Counted from the first letter of the stretch, positions 50,269 to 58,347 are shown. The stretch: DNA of 64,000 nt from Thiovibrio sp964588325 (GCA_964588325.1 CAZPOR010000005.1:62001-126000), one strand, 5' to 3'. Numbers and translations: made by a program. The notes: generated from the letters alone by a model not told the origin.

Positions 50269-53106
50269 CTAATTCCTTCCTGCCAAAATCTTCTTGAGAA
50301 ACTGGCCGGTGTACGATTCCGTGACCCGGGCGACCTCTTCCGGAGTGCCTTGGGCGACAATGGCGCCGCCTTGATCCCCGCCTTCCGGGCCCAGATCGAT
50401 GAGATGATCTGCGGTTTTGATCACATCGAGATTGTGCTCGATGACAACCACGGTATTGCCGCTCTCCACCAGCCGGTTCAGCACATGAAGCAGATGCTGA
50501 ATATCTGCCGGGTGCAGCCCGGTTGTCGGCTCATCCATGATGTACAGAGTTTTGCCGGTGCTTCGCTTGCTCAGCTCCTTGGCCAGCTTGATCCGCTGCG
50601 CCTCGCCGCCTGACAGGGTCACCGAGGACTGGCCCAGGGCGATGTACGACAGCCCCACCTCCATCAGGGTTTGCAGCTTGCCCTTGATCTGGGGAACCTT
50701 GCCGAAAAAATCCAGGGCCTCCTCCACGTTCATGGCCAAAATCTCGGCGATATTCTTGCCCCGGTAAACGATATCCAGGGTGTCTTCATTGTAGCGCTTG
50801 CCGCCGCAGGCCTCGCAGGTCACATAAATATCCGGGAGAAAATGCATGGCGATCTTGATCACCCCTTCGCCTTCGCAGGCCTCGCACCTCCCGCCCTTCA
50901 GGTTAAAGCTGAAGCGGCCCGGCTGATAGCCCCTGGCCCGCGCCTCGGGCAACCGGGCCAGAAGTTCGCGCACCGGGGTAAGCAATCCGGTATAGGTGGC
51001 AGGATTAGAGCGGGGTGTCCGGCCGATGGGGCTCTGATCGATGTCGATCACCTTGTCGATCTGCTCCAGTCCCTCAAAGGCACATCCTTTACCGGATTGT
51101 CCCGGTCCGTGCGCCAGATAATTCACCGCCCCCTTGAACAGGGTCTCAATCACCAATGAACTTTTGCCGGAACCAGAAACCCCGGTAACGCAGGTCATCA
51201 AACCAAGGGGAATACGAACATCGATCTTTTGCAGGTTGTTGGCCGTGGCGTGCCGGAGGCTGAGCCATCCTTTTTTCGCGGCGGGTTTCCGCCGTTTCTT
51301 GGGAATCGGGATGGACAACCGCCCGGAGAGATAGCCGCCGGTAATGGATGTTTTATGGCGCAGCAGCCCCGCCACCTCGCCGTTGTAGACCACTTCCCCG
51401 CCGTGCACCCCGGCGCCCGGTCCCATGTCCAGCACATGATCCGCCGCCCGGATGGTATCCTCGTCGTGTTCGACCACCAGGACGGTATTGCCCAGATCCC
51501 GCAGCCGGGTCAGGGTGTTGATCAGCCGGGCATTGTCCCGCTGGTGCAACCCGATGCTCGGTTCATCGAGGATGTACAAGACCCCGGCCAGCCGCGAGCC
51601 GATCTGCGAGGCGAGCCGAATCCGCTGGGCTTCGCCGCCGGAGAGGGTTGCCGCCTTGCGGGCCAGCGAGATGTAGCCCAGGCCAACATCGTGCAAAAAG
51701 GTGAGCCGGTCGATAATCTCCTTGAGTATCCGCTCGGCAATGAACAGCTCCTGATCCGTCCAGGCAAGGGCTGGCAGGATTTCCAGAAGCCCTCCGATGC
51801 TCTGGCGCGTCAAACCATCGATATTCCACTTCCCGATCCGCACGGCCAGGGCCTCGGGCCTGAGCCTCGCCCCGTGGCAGGCCGGGCAGTCCTGCTCGTT
51901 CATGTACTGCTCCAGCTCTTCCCGCACCGAGCCGGAGCCGGTTTCCAGATACCGCCGGGCCAACTGCGGAAGAATCCCTCCAAAGGGTTTGCGGTGGGTG
52001 TGGATGCTGCGGAATCGCACATAGTCGAAGACAACATCCTCAAACCCGCTGCCGTGCAGAATGACCTCCTTGGCTCGCTCGGGCAGCTTGGCAAACGGGG
52101 TATCCAAAGAAAACCGGTATTGCCGGGCAAGCGCGGCCATGAGTTCCGGGGTGTAGGTGGAAGGCGAGTTGGACTGCCAGGGGAGGATGGCGCCCTGGTT
52201 GAGGCTTAAGCCGGGGTTGGGCACCACCAGCTCGGGATCGAAAAACTGCTTTACCCCCAGGCCGCCGCACTCCGGGCAGGCGCCCTTGGGGTTGTTGAAG
52301 GAAAAAAGCTGGGTGGACAGTTCGGGCAAACTCTTGCCGCAACGGACGCAGGCGGCATGCTCGCTGTAGAGGATTTCCTTGCCGGTTTCAGGAAACTGCA
52401 CCAGCAGAAAGCCCTGGCCCAGCTGCACGGTGGTGGCCACGGAATCGGACAACCTCTTAGCCACCGAGGGTTTGATCACCAGCCGGTCCACCACCGCCTG
52501 GATGGTGTGGCGCTTGTTCTTTTCAAGGACGATCTCCTCGGCCAGATCGCGGACCTCGCCGTCGATCCTGGCCCGCACATAGCCCTCGCGTCGAAGCTTT
52601 TGCAGCACCGCCTGGTGCTCGCCCTTTTTCCCGTCCAGCAGCGGGGCCAACAGAACGATCTTGCTCCCCTCCGCAAGGGCCAGCAGGCTTGCCACCATGT
52701 CCTGCACGGACTGGGGCCTGATCTCCTCGCCGCATTCCGGGCAATGGGGCCTGCCCACCCTGGCAAAGAGCAGGCGCAGATGATCGTAAATCTCGGTGAT
52801 GGTCCCTACGGTGGAGCGGGGGTTGCGGCTGGTGGTCCGCTGTTCGATGGACACCGCCGGGCTCAGCCCCTCCAGCGAATCCACCTCGGGCTTTTCCATC
52901 TGCCCAAGGAATTGCCGGGCATAGGTGGAGAGCGACTCCACATAGCGGCGCTGCCCCTCGGCATAGAGGGTGTCAAAGGCGAGGGAGGATTTGCCCGAAC
53001 CGCTCAGGCCGGTAAAAACCACCAGCCGGTTGCGGGGCAGATCAACGCTGATATTTTTTAGGTTGTGCATCCGCGCGCCGCGGATGCTGATGTATTTTGG
53101 TTCCAT
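50269..53106 (-). CDS. uvrA: Excinuclease ABC subunit A
   Basis: Damage-recognition ATPase of nucleotide excision repair. 945 aa: first ABC half with GLSGSGKSSLAFDT, UvrB-binding region, zinc site 1 (CVRCGK ... CPECGG), signature LSGGEAQRIRLASQI; second half with GVSGSGKSSLVIET, zinc site 2 (CEACEGEG ... CEACGG), LSGGEAQRIKLAKEL. The ATG at 53106 is chosen with GAAGG 6 nt upstream. The inverted-repeat end of the GxxExxY element lies only 11 bp upstream, so the element sits in the uvrA leader. Confidence 0.97.
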   Translation of the reverse strand: MEPKYISIRGARMHNLKNISVDLPRNRLVVFTGLSGSGKSSLAFDTLYAEGQRRYVESLSTYARQFLGQMEKPEVDSLEGLSPAVSIEQRTTSRNPRSTVGTITEIYDHLRLLFARVGRPHCPECGEEIRPQSVQDMVASLLALAEGSKIVLLAPLLDGKKGEHQAVLQKLRREGYVRARIDGEVRDLAEEIVLEKNKRHTIQAVVDRLVIKPSVAKRLSDSVATTVQLGQGFLLVQFPETGKEILYSEHAACVRCGKSLPELSTQLFSFNNPKGACPECGGLGVKQFFDPELVVPNPGLSLNQGAILPWQSNSPSTYTPELMAALARQYRFSLDTPFAKLPERAKEVILHGSGFEDVVFDYVRFRSIHTHRKPFGGILPQLARRYLETGSGSVREELEQYMNEQDCPACHGARLRPEALAVRIGKWNIDGLTRQSIGGLLEILPALAWTDQELFIAERILKEIIDRLTFLHDVGLGYISLARKAATLSGGEAQRIRLASQIGSRLAGVLYILDEPSIGLHQRDNARLINTLTRLRDLGNTVLVVEHDEDTIRAADHVLDMGPGAGVHGGEVVYNGEVAGLLRHKTSITGGYLSGRLSIPIPKKRRKPAAKKGWLSLRHATANNLQKIDVRIPLGLMTCVTGVSGSGKSSLVIETLFKGAVNYLAHGPGQSGKGCAFEGLEQIDKVIDIDQSPIGRTPRSNPATYTGLLTPVRELLARLPEARARGYQPGRFSFNLKGGRCEACEGEGVIKIAMHFLPDIYVTCEACGGKRYNEDTLDIVYRGKNIAEILAMNVEEALDFFGKVPQIKGKLQTLMEVGLSYIALGQSSVTLSGGEAQRIKLAKELSKRSTGKTLYIMDEPTTGLHPADIQHLLHVLNRLVESGNTVVVIEHNLDVIKTADHLIDLGPEGGDQGGAIVAQGTPEEVARVTESYTGQFLKKILAGRN

Positions 53107-53116
53107 GGAAACCTTC

Positions 53117-53567
53117 AACGCAAAGGCGCAGAGACGCAAAATTTTCTTTGGGGAATTACAATCCGTTTACTACTCGATGTATGCCGTTCTTCAGCAATAT
53201 TTCGCCGAAGTTTATGACCAGACCAAGCTTTAACCTGCTTATTCGCAAATAGGTTAATAGTTGGGATTCAAAAACCGCATGATACTGTGTAGTCGCCTTG
53301 CTCTCTACGATTACCAGATTATCGACGAGCAAATCAATGCGCAACGAATTTGCCAACACCTTCCCTTTATAATTCACAGGGAGTACCACTTGCCGCTGCA
53401 CATCCACGCTATGTCGGCCAAGCTCATGCGCCAGAGCCTCTTCGTAGATACTTTCAAGCAGACCTGGGCCGCCCAAGGTGCGGTGCGCCTCCAAGGCACA
53501 AGCAATAATAATTTTGCTCAACTCATTCTCTTTCTTCACTCTCTCCGCGTCCTTGCGCCTTTGCGTT
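53117..53567 (-). mobile_element. GxxExxY cassette bounded by inverted repeats
   Basis: The ends AACGCAAAGGCGCAGAGACGC (53117-53137) and its inverse (53547-53567, reading AACGCAAAGGCGCAAGGACGC on the minus strand) match at 19 of 21 positions. Between them is one 127-aa GxxExxY gene. The right repeat supplies the last two bases of the rsmB stop codon and the ribosome-binding site of the GxxExxY gene. Two gene-less relatives are at 54929 and 61452. That it is a mobile unit is inferred from the shared ends. Confidence 0.65.
53156..53539 (-). CDS. GxxExxY protein (PDDEXK-nuclease-like)
   Basis: 127-aa protein of the GxxExxY family, named for the motif GLLESIY (Gly26, Glu29, Tyr32). The later RIDLLVDNLVIVESKA gives Asp69, Glu79 and Lys81, matching the PD-(D/E)xK nuclease metal site, and the family is placed in that superfamily. 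The biological role is unknown. The GTG at 53539 is the start: GGAG lies a few bases upstream, within the flanking inverted repeat, so the element carries its own translation signal. Oriented as rsmB and uvrA. Confidence 0.85.
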   Translation of the reverse strand: MKKENELSKIIIACALEAHRTLGGPGLLESIYEEALAHELGRHSVDVQRQVVLPVNYKGKVLANSLRIDLLVDNLVIVESKATTQYHAVFESQLLTYLRISRLKLGLVINFGEILLKNGIHRVVNGL

Positions 53568-54897
53568 AAATTTTCTTTTGCAGCCTGGCCGCAAAAAAAC
53601 CGTCCAGCCCCTGCTCGGCGGTGGTTTTTAAAAACCCCGCCTCATCGCACAAGCCTCGGGCCGCTTCGGGCAGAAACTCCTGCGCCTGGGTGATGGAAAA
53701 CTCGGGATGCTCGTTCAAAAACGCCGCGACCACCGCATCATTTTCCATTGGATCGATGCTGCAGGTCGCATAGACGAGTACCCCGCCTTGTTCCACAAGC
53801 CCTGCCGCTGCTCCAAGCAACTCCCGCTGCTTGAGCTGATACCCTTGCAATGCCGCAAGCGATCGCTGCCAGCGGATATCAGGCTGCCTCCGGATAACGC
53901 CCAGGCCGGAACAGGGCGCATCAACGAGAACGCCCGCAAAGGCCCCCTGGCGCTGTCCGGCAAACTCCTGGAGCGTCGTGCCGTGGATTTCCATCTCCAC
54001 CCCGCCAAGACGCTGCGAATTGGCCTTAAGCAGGGTCTGGCGTTTTTGGCTGGGCTCCACCGCCACCACCCTGCCGCTCTCCGGCAGCACCTGCGCCAGA
54101 TGCAGGGCCTTGCCGCCAAGCCCGGCGCAGGCGTCAAGATATGCGCCGCGGGTAAACGGGGCCAGAAGATGGCAGACAAGCTGGGCAGCCTCATCCTGCA
54201 CCAGGAAAAGGCCTTCCGCATATCCGGGAAGTTCGGCAATCCCGCCCTGGAAATTGGGTAGCCGCACTGCATCCGGGGCAAAATGCCCTTGCTCGCCGCA
54301 CATGCTGTTTTGCCTGAGCAAATCGAGAAACCCATCCCGCGTGATCCGCTTCCTGTTCACCAGCAGCGTGAGAACAGGAAGGCTGTTGTTCGCGCCGCAG
54401 ATCAGCCTGGTGCGCTCCGGGCCGAACAACCCGTGCCAGCGCTCCACCAGCCAGGCGGGATGGCTCAGCATCGCCGCCGCGTCATCCGGAGGCGGCAGGG
54501 TGGCCTTCGCACGGGCAAGATTTCGCAAAAGGCCATTGGCAAAACCGATGAGCCATTTGGGCTGCCGGGCTGCTTTCAGCGCCTGCACCGTCTCGTTGAT
54601 CGCCGCCGACTCGGGAATCCGGTCCATGAACAGCAGTTGATACAACCCGATGCGCAAAGCGGCCAGGGTCAGCGGCTTCATTTTTTTCAACGGATGACTG
54701 GCTGCGCGGGCATTGAGCCCATCCAGATATCCTTGCCAGCGCACAACCCCGTATACCATGGCCATAACCAGCGACACATCCCGCGAATCGGCAAAACCGT
54801 GCCGCGTCAGTTCCGTTTCCAGCACCAGATCAAGAGGCTCGCCCGTTTTTTCCCAGGCGATGAGGGTTTCGATGGCAACAGCGCGAGAATTGCTCAT
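53566..54897 (-). CDS. rsmB: 16S rRNA (cytosine-967-C5) methyltransferase
   Basis: SAM-dependent m5C methyltransferase of the small rRNA. About 443 aa: an N-terminal NusB-like helical domain (to ~135), a linker, then the catalytic domain with AYLDACAGLGGKALHLAQVL (SAM site), VDAPCSGLGVIRRQPDIRW (motif IV, PCS) and YATCSIDPMENDAVV (motif VI, TCS); both catalytic cysteines are present. The stop codon TAA is formed partly by the inverted repeat of the downstream GxxExxY element. The ATG at 54897 has no good ribosome-binding site, and a gene-less relative of that element lies just upstream. Confidence 0.95.
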   Translation of the reverse strand: MSNSRAVAIETLIAWEKTGEPLDLVLETELTRHGFADSRDVSLVMAMVYGVVRWQGYLDGLNARAASHPLKKMKPLTLAALRIGLYQLLFMDRIPESAAINETVQALKAARQPKWLIGFANGLLRNLARAKATLPPPDDAAAMLSHPAWLVERWHGLFGPERTRLICGANNSLPVLTLLVNRKRITRDGFLDLLRQNSMCGEQGHFAPDAVRLPNFQGGIAELPGYAEGLFLVQDEAAQLVCHLLAPFTRGAYLDACAGLGGKALHLAQVLPESGRVVAVEPSQKRQTLLKANSQRLGGVEMEIHGTTLQEFAGQRQGAFAGVLVDAPCSGLGVIRRQPDIRWQRSLAALQGYQLKQRELLGAAAGLVEQGGVLVYATCSIDPMENDAVVAAFLNEHPEFSITQAQEFLPEAARGLCDEAGFLKTTAEQGLDGFFAARLQKKI

Positions 54898-54928
54898 GGG
54901 TTCGTTCTTGCAAAAACGAAACCGGCAC

Positions 54929-55060
54929 AACGCAACGACGCGAAGACGCAAAGGTTTTTCCCTGTATCAATGCCATTGCCGCCAGACAAGTAATGCCGTG
55001 TTTGTCTGGCAAGCGTGCTTTCTTGCTTCATTTTTTCTCCGCGCCTTTGCGCCTCTGCGT
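54929..55060 (-). repeat. Gene-less relative of the GxxExxY element
   Basis: One end on the minus strand reads AACGCAGAGGCGCAAAGG, followed by CGCGGAG and AAAAAATGAAG, the same layout as the GxxExxY start. The other end reads CCTTTGCGTCTTCGCGTC. About 90 bp between them hold no family motif. It begins one base after the pgeF stop. Probably an internally deleted copy. Confidence 0.55.
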
Positions 55061-55062
55061 TT

Positions 55063-55782
55063 CTATTTTTTTATCCCCACAACCGAAGCAAAGCGCCCGG
55101 TAACTCCCTCGCGGCGGTAGGAAAAATAATCTTCATTGCAGACCGTGCAGCGGGCGGCGATTTCGATCTGCTCAAGGCGCACCCCTACGTCGCGGAGCTG
55201 GTCGCGGCTGATGGCCCAGAAATCAAAATGATTGGGCTGCGCCTGGTAGGCATGAAAAGCCAGGGGCAACTCGGTGCGGTAGTTGACAAACTCCCCGCAG
55301 CATGGCCCCAGCGATGGGCTGATGGCGGCATGCAACGCGGCTGGCCGTGTGCCGTAGGCTTTGGCCATGGCCGCCACGGTTTTGGCGATGATATTCTGCA
55401 CGCTGCCCCGCCAGCCGGAATGGATATTGGCCACGGCCCCATGTTCGGAATCATAGAGCAGCACCGCCTGGCAATCGGCCTGCTGGATCATCAGGCCGAC
55501 TTCGGGGATATTGGTCATCAGGGCATCATGGCCCGCATGCTCCTCGTCCGTTTCCGGCAGCCAATCCACATGCAGAATAGTGTCCCCGTGCACCTGACAC
55601 GCCGAAACCAACCGCGCCAGCCCAAGCTCTTGTTTGATCAACTCCCGGTTTCGCAGAACCGCCGCCTCGTCATCGCCAACATGCAGGCCAACGTTACGCG
55701 AATGATACGGAGCATTGCTCATCCCGCCGTGGCGGGAAAAGGTTGCGCTTGAGACTTTCGGGAGATGGGAGAAAAAGATCAC
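55063..55782 (-). CDS. pgeF: Multicopper-oxidase-like PgeF/YfiH (purine nucleoside phosphorylase family)
   Basis: About 239 aa, the YfiH/LACC1 family; bacterial members act on purine nucleosides or as peptidoglycan-editing factor. Seen: ATFSRHGGMSNAPYHSRN near the start, the zinc-binding QVHGDTI, QQADCQAVLLYD, NIHSGWRGSVQNI, and SPSLGPCCGEF. The GTG at 55782 is preferred because the conserved TFSRHGG must be included, but no ribosome-binding site is visible. The five genes uvrA to pgeF run in the same direction. Confidence 0.88.
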   Translation of the reverse strand: MIFFSHLPKVSSATFSRHGGMSNAPYHSRNVGLHVGDDEAAVLRNRELIKQELGLARLVSACQVHGDTILHVDWLPETDEEHAGHDALMTNIPEVGLMIQQADCQAVLLYDSEHGAVANIHSGWRGSVQNIIAKTVAAMAKAYGTRPAALHAAISPSLGPCCGEFVNYRTELPLAFHAYQAQPNHFDFWAISRDQLRDVGVRLEQIEIAARCTVCNEDYFSYRREGVTGRFASVVGIKK

Positions 55783-55811
55783 GGTGAGGGGGGATAATGG
55801 CAGGAAAAATT

Positions 55812-56015
55812 CTATTGCTTGTTTTCGATACGCTGCGCGGGGGCTTGCCGCGTCGCAAGAGCGATTTCCAGGGCTGTTTCCAGGCGAATCACCCGTTCGG
55901 TCAGGCTTTCTATCTTGCTCTGTTGCGCCACGACGGTTCCGGCCAACCGCTCCACCTTGTCGTTCATCTTGATGACCGTGGTCAGCGCATCCCACATTTT
56001 GTCCGTAACGCCCAT
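55812..56015 (-). CDS. Small coiled-coil protein
   Basis: 67 aa, not recognised. Heptad-like pattern over residues 15-55 (VIKMNDKVERLAGTVVAQQ, KIESLTERVIRLETALEIA) suggests a coiled coil. GAGGA precedes the ATG at 56015. It starts 4 nt after the stop of the RHH gene, so both form one operon. No signal peptide; may be the partner of the RHH protein. Confidence 0.62.
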   Translation of the reverse strand: MGVTDKMWDALTTVIKMNDKVERLAGTVVAQQSKIESLTERVIRLETALEIALATRQAPAQRIENKQ

Positions 56016-56019
56016 GGCA

Positions 56020-56298
56020 CTATCCTCGCCTATTCGATTCCATGGCGGCAATTCGCTGATTGGACGCCTCAATAAACGCCAAGGCATTATCAATGGCATG
56101 CTCTGCCTGTTCGGTGGTTTTGAGCATTTGCGAGATCATCCCTTCCAGCACCGCATCGTCGTCGGTCGTCCGGTATGCGGCGGCAGCCCTGCGCAGATAT
56201 TCACCCATTGAAACACGGGACTGCTTGGCTTTCTGGGCAAGATCGATCTTTTCTTCCCTTGATAGCAAAACGGGTATGCGTTCGGTTGCGGTTGCCAT
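56020..56298 (-). CDS. Ribbon-helix-helix-like protein (MobC/antitoxin-like)
   Basis: 92 aa. The N terminus ERIPVLLSREEKIDLAQKAKQ followed by VSMGEYLRRAAAA is the usual RHH pattern of plasmid MobC-type accessory proteins and antitoxins. The remainder is helical and acidic (DDDAVLEGMISQML). AAGGAG precedes the ATG. An imperfect palindrome at 56311-56339 lies 13 bp upstream and is a good candidate autoregulatory operator. No relaxase is near, so a mobilisation role is doubtful. Confidence 0.68.
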   Translation of the reverse strand: MATATERIPVLLSREEKIDLAQKAKQSRVSMGEYLRRAAAAYRTTDDDAVLEGMISQMLKTTEQAEHAIDNALAFIEASNQRIAAMESNRRG

Positions 56299-56310
56299 TG
56301 TGTCTCCTTA

Positions 56311-56339
56311 TAGTGACCATGTGCTGCACATGATCACTA
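56311..56339. promoter_or_regulatory. Palindromic operator of the RHH gene
   Basis: Arms TAGTGA-C-CATGTG and CACATG-A-TCACTA around CTG give 12 paired positions with one mismatch. A TATAGT on the minus strand overlaps it. Confidence 0.55.
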
Positions 56340-56400
56340 TAAGATTGGGCCAAGGTTTTGGCAATCACAAAAAACAAAGGGGGAAATACAAAACAGCCTG

Positions 56401-56673
56401 CTAGTGTCCTCCGTACACCTTGCTTCTGTGCCCGAGGTGAAGCACCAAAACACAAATTTTTTCGTCCTGAATCTCGCAGACAAGTCGATAGTCTTCGATG
56501 CGATACTTCCAGAGTCCAGCCAGATTTGAACGCAACGGCGTACCGAATCGGCGAGGATCTTCATCCTTGGCTAGTCGCTGGGCAAGAAACGTCAGGATTT
56601 TCCGGGCAGACTGCGGATCAAGCCCGTCGAGTTCGCGTTCCGCGACCGGGTCGAATTCAACCTTCCATGCCAT
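56401..56673 (-). CDS. RelE/ParE-family toxin
   Basis: 90-aa toxin. It has the RelE-type fold pattern: MAWKVEFDPVAERELDGLD at the start, NLAGLWKYRIEDYRLVCEI in the middle, and the closing VLHLGHRSKVY with the His-Arg typical of the ribonuclease toxins. Overlaps its antitoxin by 17 bp. mRNA-cleaving activity is inferred from the family. Confidence 0.88.
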   Translation of the reverse strand: MAWKVEFDPVAERELDGLDPQSARKILTFLAQRLAKDEDPRRFGTPLRSNLAGLWKYRIEDYRLVCEIQDEKICVLVLHLGHRSKVYGGH

Positions 56674-56881
56674 AGCGTGTCAAGATCTCTTCAAGTGGCA
56701 CGGCCTTGCTTTTCCCCGCCCGGATGTCTTCAAGTCTTTTCTCGGCCAAGTAGATGGCCTCGATATCCTCAAGTGATCTTTCCAAGGCTTCGCGCACATA
56801 AAAACTCTTTGGCCTATTCGTAGTCTTGGCAAGAGCATTAAGCCTGTCTTCAATATCGTCCGGCAGTCTAACAGTCAGCAT
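56657..56881 (-). CDS. RelB-like RHH antitoxin
   Basis: 74 aa. MLTVRLPDDIEDRLNALAK followed by KSFYVREALERSL is a ribbon-helix-helix DNA-binding N terminus; the C-terminal part (AEKRLEDIRAGKSKAVPLEE) is the typical helix that wraps the toxin. AAAAGGAGG precedes the ATG at 56881. It precedes and overlaps the toxin gene. A palindrome lies directly upstream. Confidence 0.86.
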   Translation of the reverse strand: MLTVRLPDDIEDRLNALAKTTNRPKSFYVREALERSLEDIEAIYLAEKRLEDIRAGKSKAVPLEEILTRYGMEG

Positions 56882-56893
56882 GGCAACCTCCTT

Positions 56894-56922
56894 TTGTATT
56901 ACAAGTAACACGGGCAATACAA
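56894..56922. promoter_or_regulatory. Operator of the RelBE-type pair
   Basis: Perfect 7-bp arms TTGTATT and AATACAA 15 nt apart just upstream of the antitoxin, suited to RHH autorepression. Confidence 0.5.
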
Positions 56923-56956
56923 AAAATCAAGGCACACGGCGGCAAGAGCAGAACGC

Positions 56957-57002
56957 AAAAAAAACCGGGAGAGCCCCCGATGGGGCCGGGGACAACCCCG
57001 GG
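56957..57002 (-). terminator. Probable terminator of brnTA
   Basis: On the minus strand GC-rich arms (CCGGG ... CCCGG, with inner CCGGGG/CCCCGG) end in eight T. Confidence 0.5.
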
Positions 57003-57098
57003 TTTACTCCACCACAGTTGCAAAAATGGCTTAAACTAGCGCCATTCGGGGATATCTCTGTTTCCTTACAATCCTCACCGTTTGCAACTGCAACCTTA

Positions 57099-57410
57099 TC
57101 ATGCCGGATTATGGGTTTTCAGCCATTCGCGCAGGGCTTCGTTGACACGGGTTTGCCAGCCCTTGCCGGTCGCCTTGAAGGTGTCCAAAACATCCTGCGA
57201 CAACCTGATGTTGATTGCCTTGCGCGGCGCATCAACCGGCGGTCTCCCGCGAAGCGCTGCCTTAGCCGCTCTCTTAAACTCATTCTTCGATACAACCTTG
57301 TCTCCAATCATCGGGGTTGCCTGCTCGAAAAACTCCTCTGTCAGTTCTGGGGCGTCGTCAGGGTCAACCCAGACTTGCGCTGTACTTTTCAATCTCGCGC
57401 CCATTGGCAT
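57099..57410 (-). CDS. brnA: BrnA antitoxin
   Basis: 103-aa antitoxin of the BrnT/BrnA type II system. The C-terminal RHH is clear (KAINIRLSQDVLDTFKATG, GWQTRVNEALREWLKTH). Antitoxin follows toxin, as is characteristic of brnTA, with a 47-bp overlap. Confidence 0.86.
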   Translation of the reverse strand: MPMGARLKSTAQVWVDPDDAPELTEEFFEQATPMIGDKVVSKNEFKRAAKAALRGRPPVDAPRKAINIRLSQDVLDTFKATGKGWQTRVNEALREWLKTHNPA

Positions 57411-57636
57411 ACCTCATTGATATAATGCGGCGTGCCGCGCCGCGCGGTGGCCAAACCATAACCACCATGTGCCCGTCTAGATAGCCGAAGGTGATGATGC
57501 GTTTTTCTCCGTAGTCAAACCGGCCATCGTCCCGGCTCAATACAGGACCGGCAAAGACTTCTTGCGCTCGGGCAAAATCAAGGCCGCGTTCGGCCATGGT
57601 TTTGCCTCTTTTCGCTGGAGCAAAGTCTATCTTCAT
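57364..57636 (-). CDS. brnT: BrnT toxin
   Basis: 90-aa RelE-fold ribonuclease toxin. Family segments: DFAPAKRGKTMAERGLDFA, VLSRDDGRFDYGEKRIITFG, VMVWPPRGAARRIISMRYAN, which corresponds to the conserved Arg-rich region of BrnT. The ATG at 57636 has no ribosome-binding site and lies about 7 nt after a -10 element, so the mRNA may be leaderless. Confidence 0.86.
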   Translation of the reverse strand: MKIDFAPAKRGKTMAERGLDFARAQEVFAGPVLSRDDGRFDYGEKRIITFGYLDGHMVVMVWPPRGAARRIISMRYANGREIEKYSASLG

Positions 57637-57640
57637 GTAA

Positions 57641-57670
57641 TTATTGTATCCACAATAAATAATTCTGTCA
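57641..57670 (-). promoter_or_regulatory. brnT promoter with overlapping operator
   Basis: Minus strand TTGACA (57670-57665), 16 nt, TACAAT (57648-57643). A perfect palindrome TTATTGT-N4-ACAATAA (57641-57658) covers the -10 element, a likely BrnA site. Confidence 0.7.
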
Positions 57671-57687
57671 ATGCGCCAGCCCCCCAA

Positions 57688-58347
57688 AATCGGGATAGGA
57701 GGCGGTCAGGAATCCTGACCGCTCCCCTCCCACACCACCCGGCATGCGGGTCCGCACGGGGCGGTTGAAGTAGTTGAGGTCATCGGGTTTGTTCTGCTCC
57801 CGACCCGATGCCCAAGGTTGCAAGATGTCGATTCGGCGACGCCGGTTCCTCGCTGCCGTGGCTCGTCGGGCTTCACCCTATTCTCCAGATCGGCGAGCTT
57901 CGCTTGCGCGAACATCTGAGACAGTCCGCTGTCGATAATCAACGCGCTTCCTCTCCTACTCCTTCGGCCCTTCACCCCAGACAGGCAGCTACTATGGCCT
58001 CTGCTGACTTCTCGCTCCATGTCTCCACATCGGCCTTTCAGCCATAAGGCGAGATCTCTCCGGGTAAGAACGCACTCCTTCACTGCACAGGTAAGCGAAC
58101 ATAGTGAGACTCCGACCGCCGGATTTACGCCGCCTGCGCCTTGATCACGAGAGCTTTGCGGAATTGTGCCCGCTCGCCCTGCTCGGCAACGCCTTCTATC
58201 CGGTTCTTGTCCATCGGCTCGCAGTTTCGCTCCACGCTTCCTCCCCACAATCGGTCACCCTCATGCAGTTGCGCTTCGCTTCGTTCGCTGTGATCAACTT
58301 ACGGTGGGACTTCCACCCACAAGAGTGCGCCCGTGCCGGGCGCACAC
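57688..58347 (-). mobile_element. Group II (IIC-type) intron without reverse transcriptase
   Basis: Read on the minus strand. The 5' end GTGTGCGCCC (58347; or GTGCGCCC from 58345) fits the GUGYG intron start. A domain I-like region follows (GTGGGTGGAAGTCCCAC, then GAAGTCAGCAGAGGCCATAG, seen ahead of class C RT genes). Near the 3' end is a domain V-like hairpin (ACCGCCC ... GGGTGGT, CGC rather than AGC triad), a domain VI-like stem and the ending CCCGAT (AY). Total about 660 nt. The longest ORF across it (about 180 codons) has no RT motif such as YADD, so the RT gene is missing. It stands directly behind the porin terminator, the target type known for IIC introns. Confidence 0.75.

Noticed and set aside
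53117..53567. CRISPR-like repeat array
   Set aside because: The AACGCAAAGG repeats are inverted pairs at element ends, not regularly spaced direct repeats.
56020..56298. Plasmid mobilisation (MobC) function
   Set aside because: Only the RHH pattern is shared; no relaxase, oriT or plasmid genes nearby.
57706..58248. 180-codon minus-strand frame within the intron
   Set aside because: No reverse-transcriptase or maturase motifs; Arg/Gly/Ser-rich composition fits structural RNA sequence.
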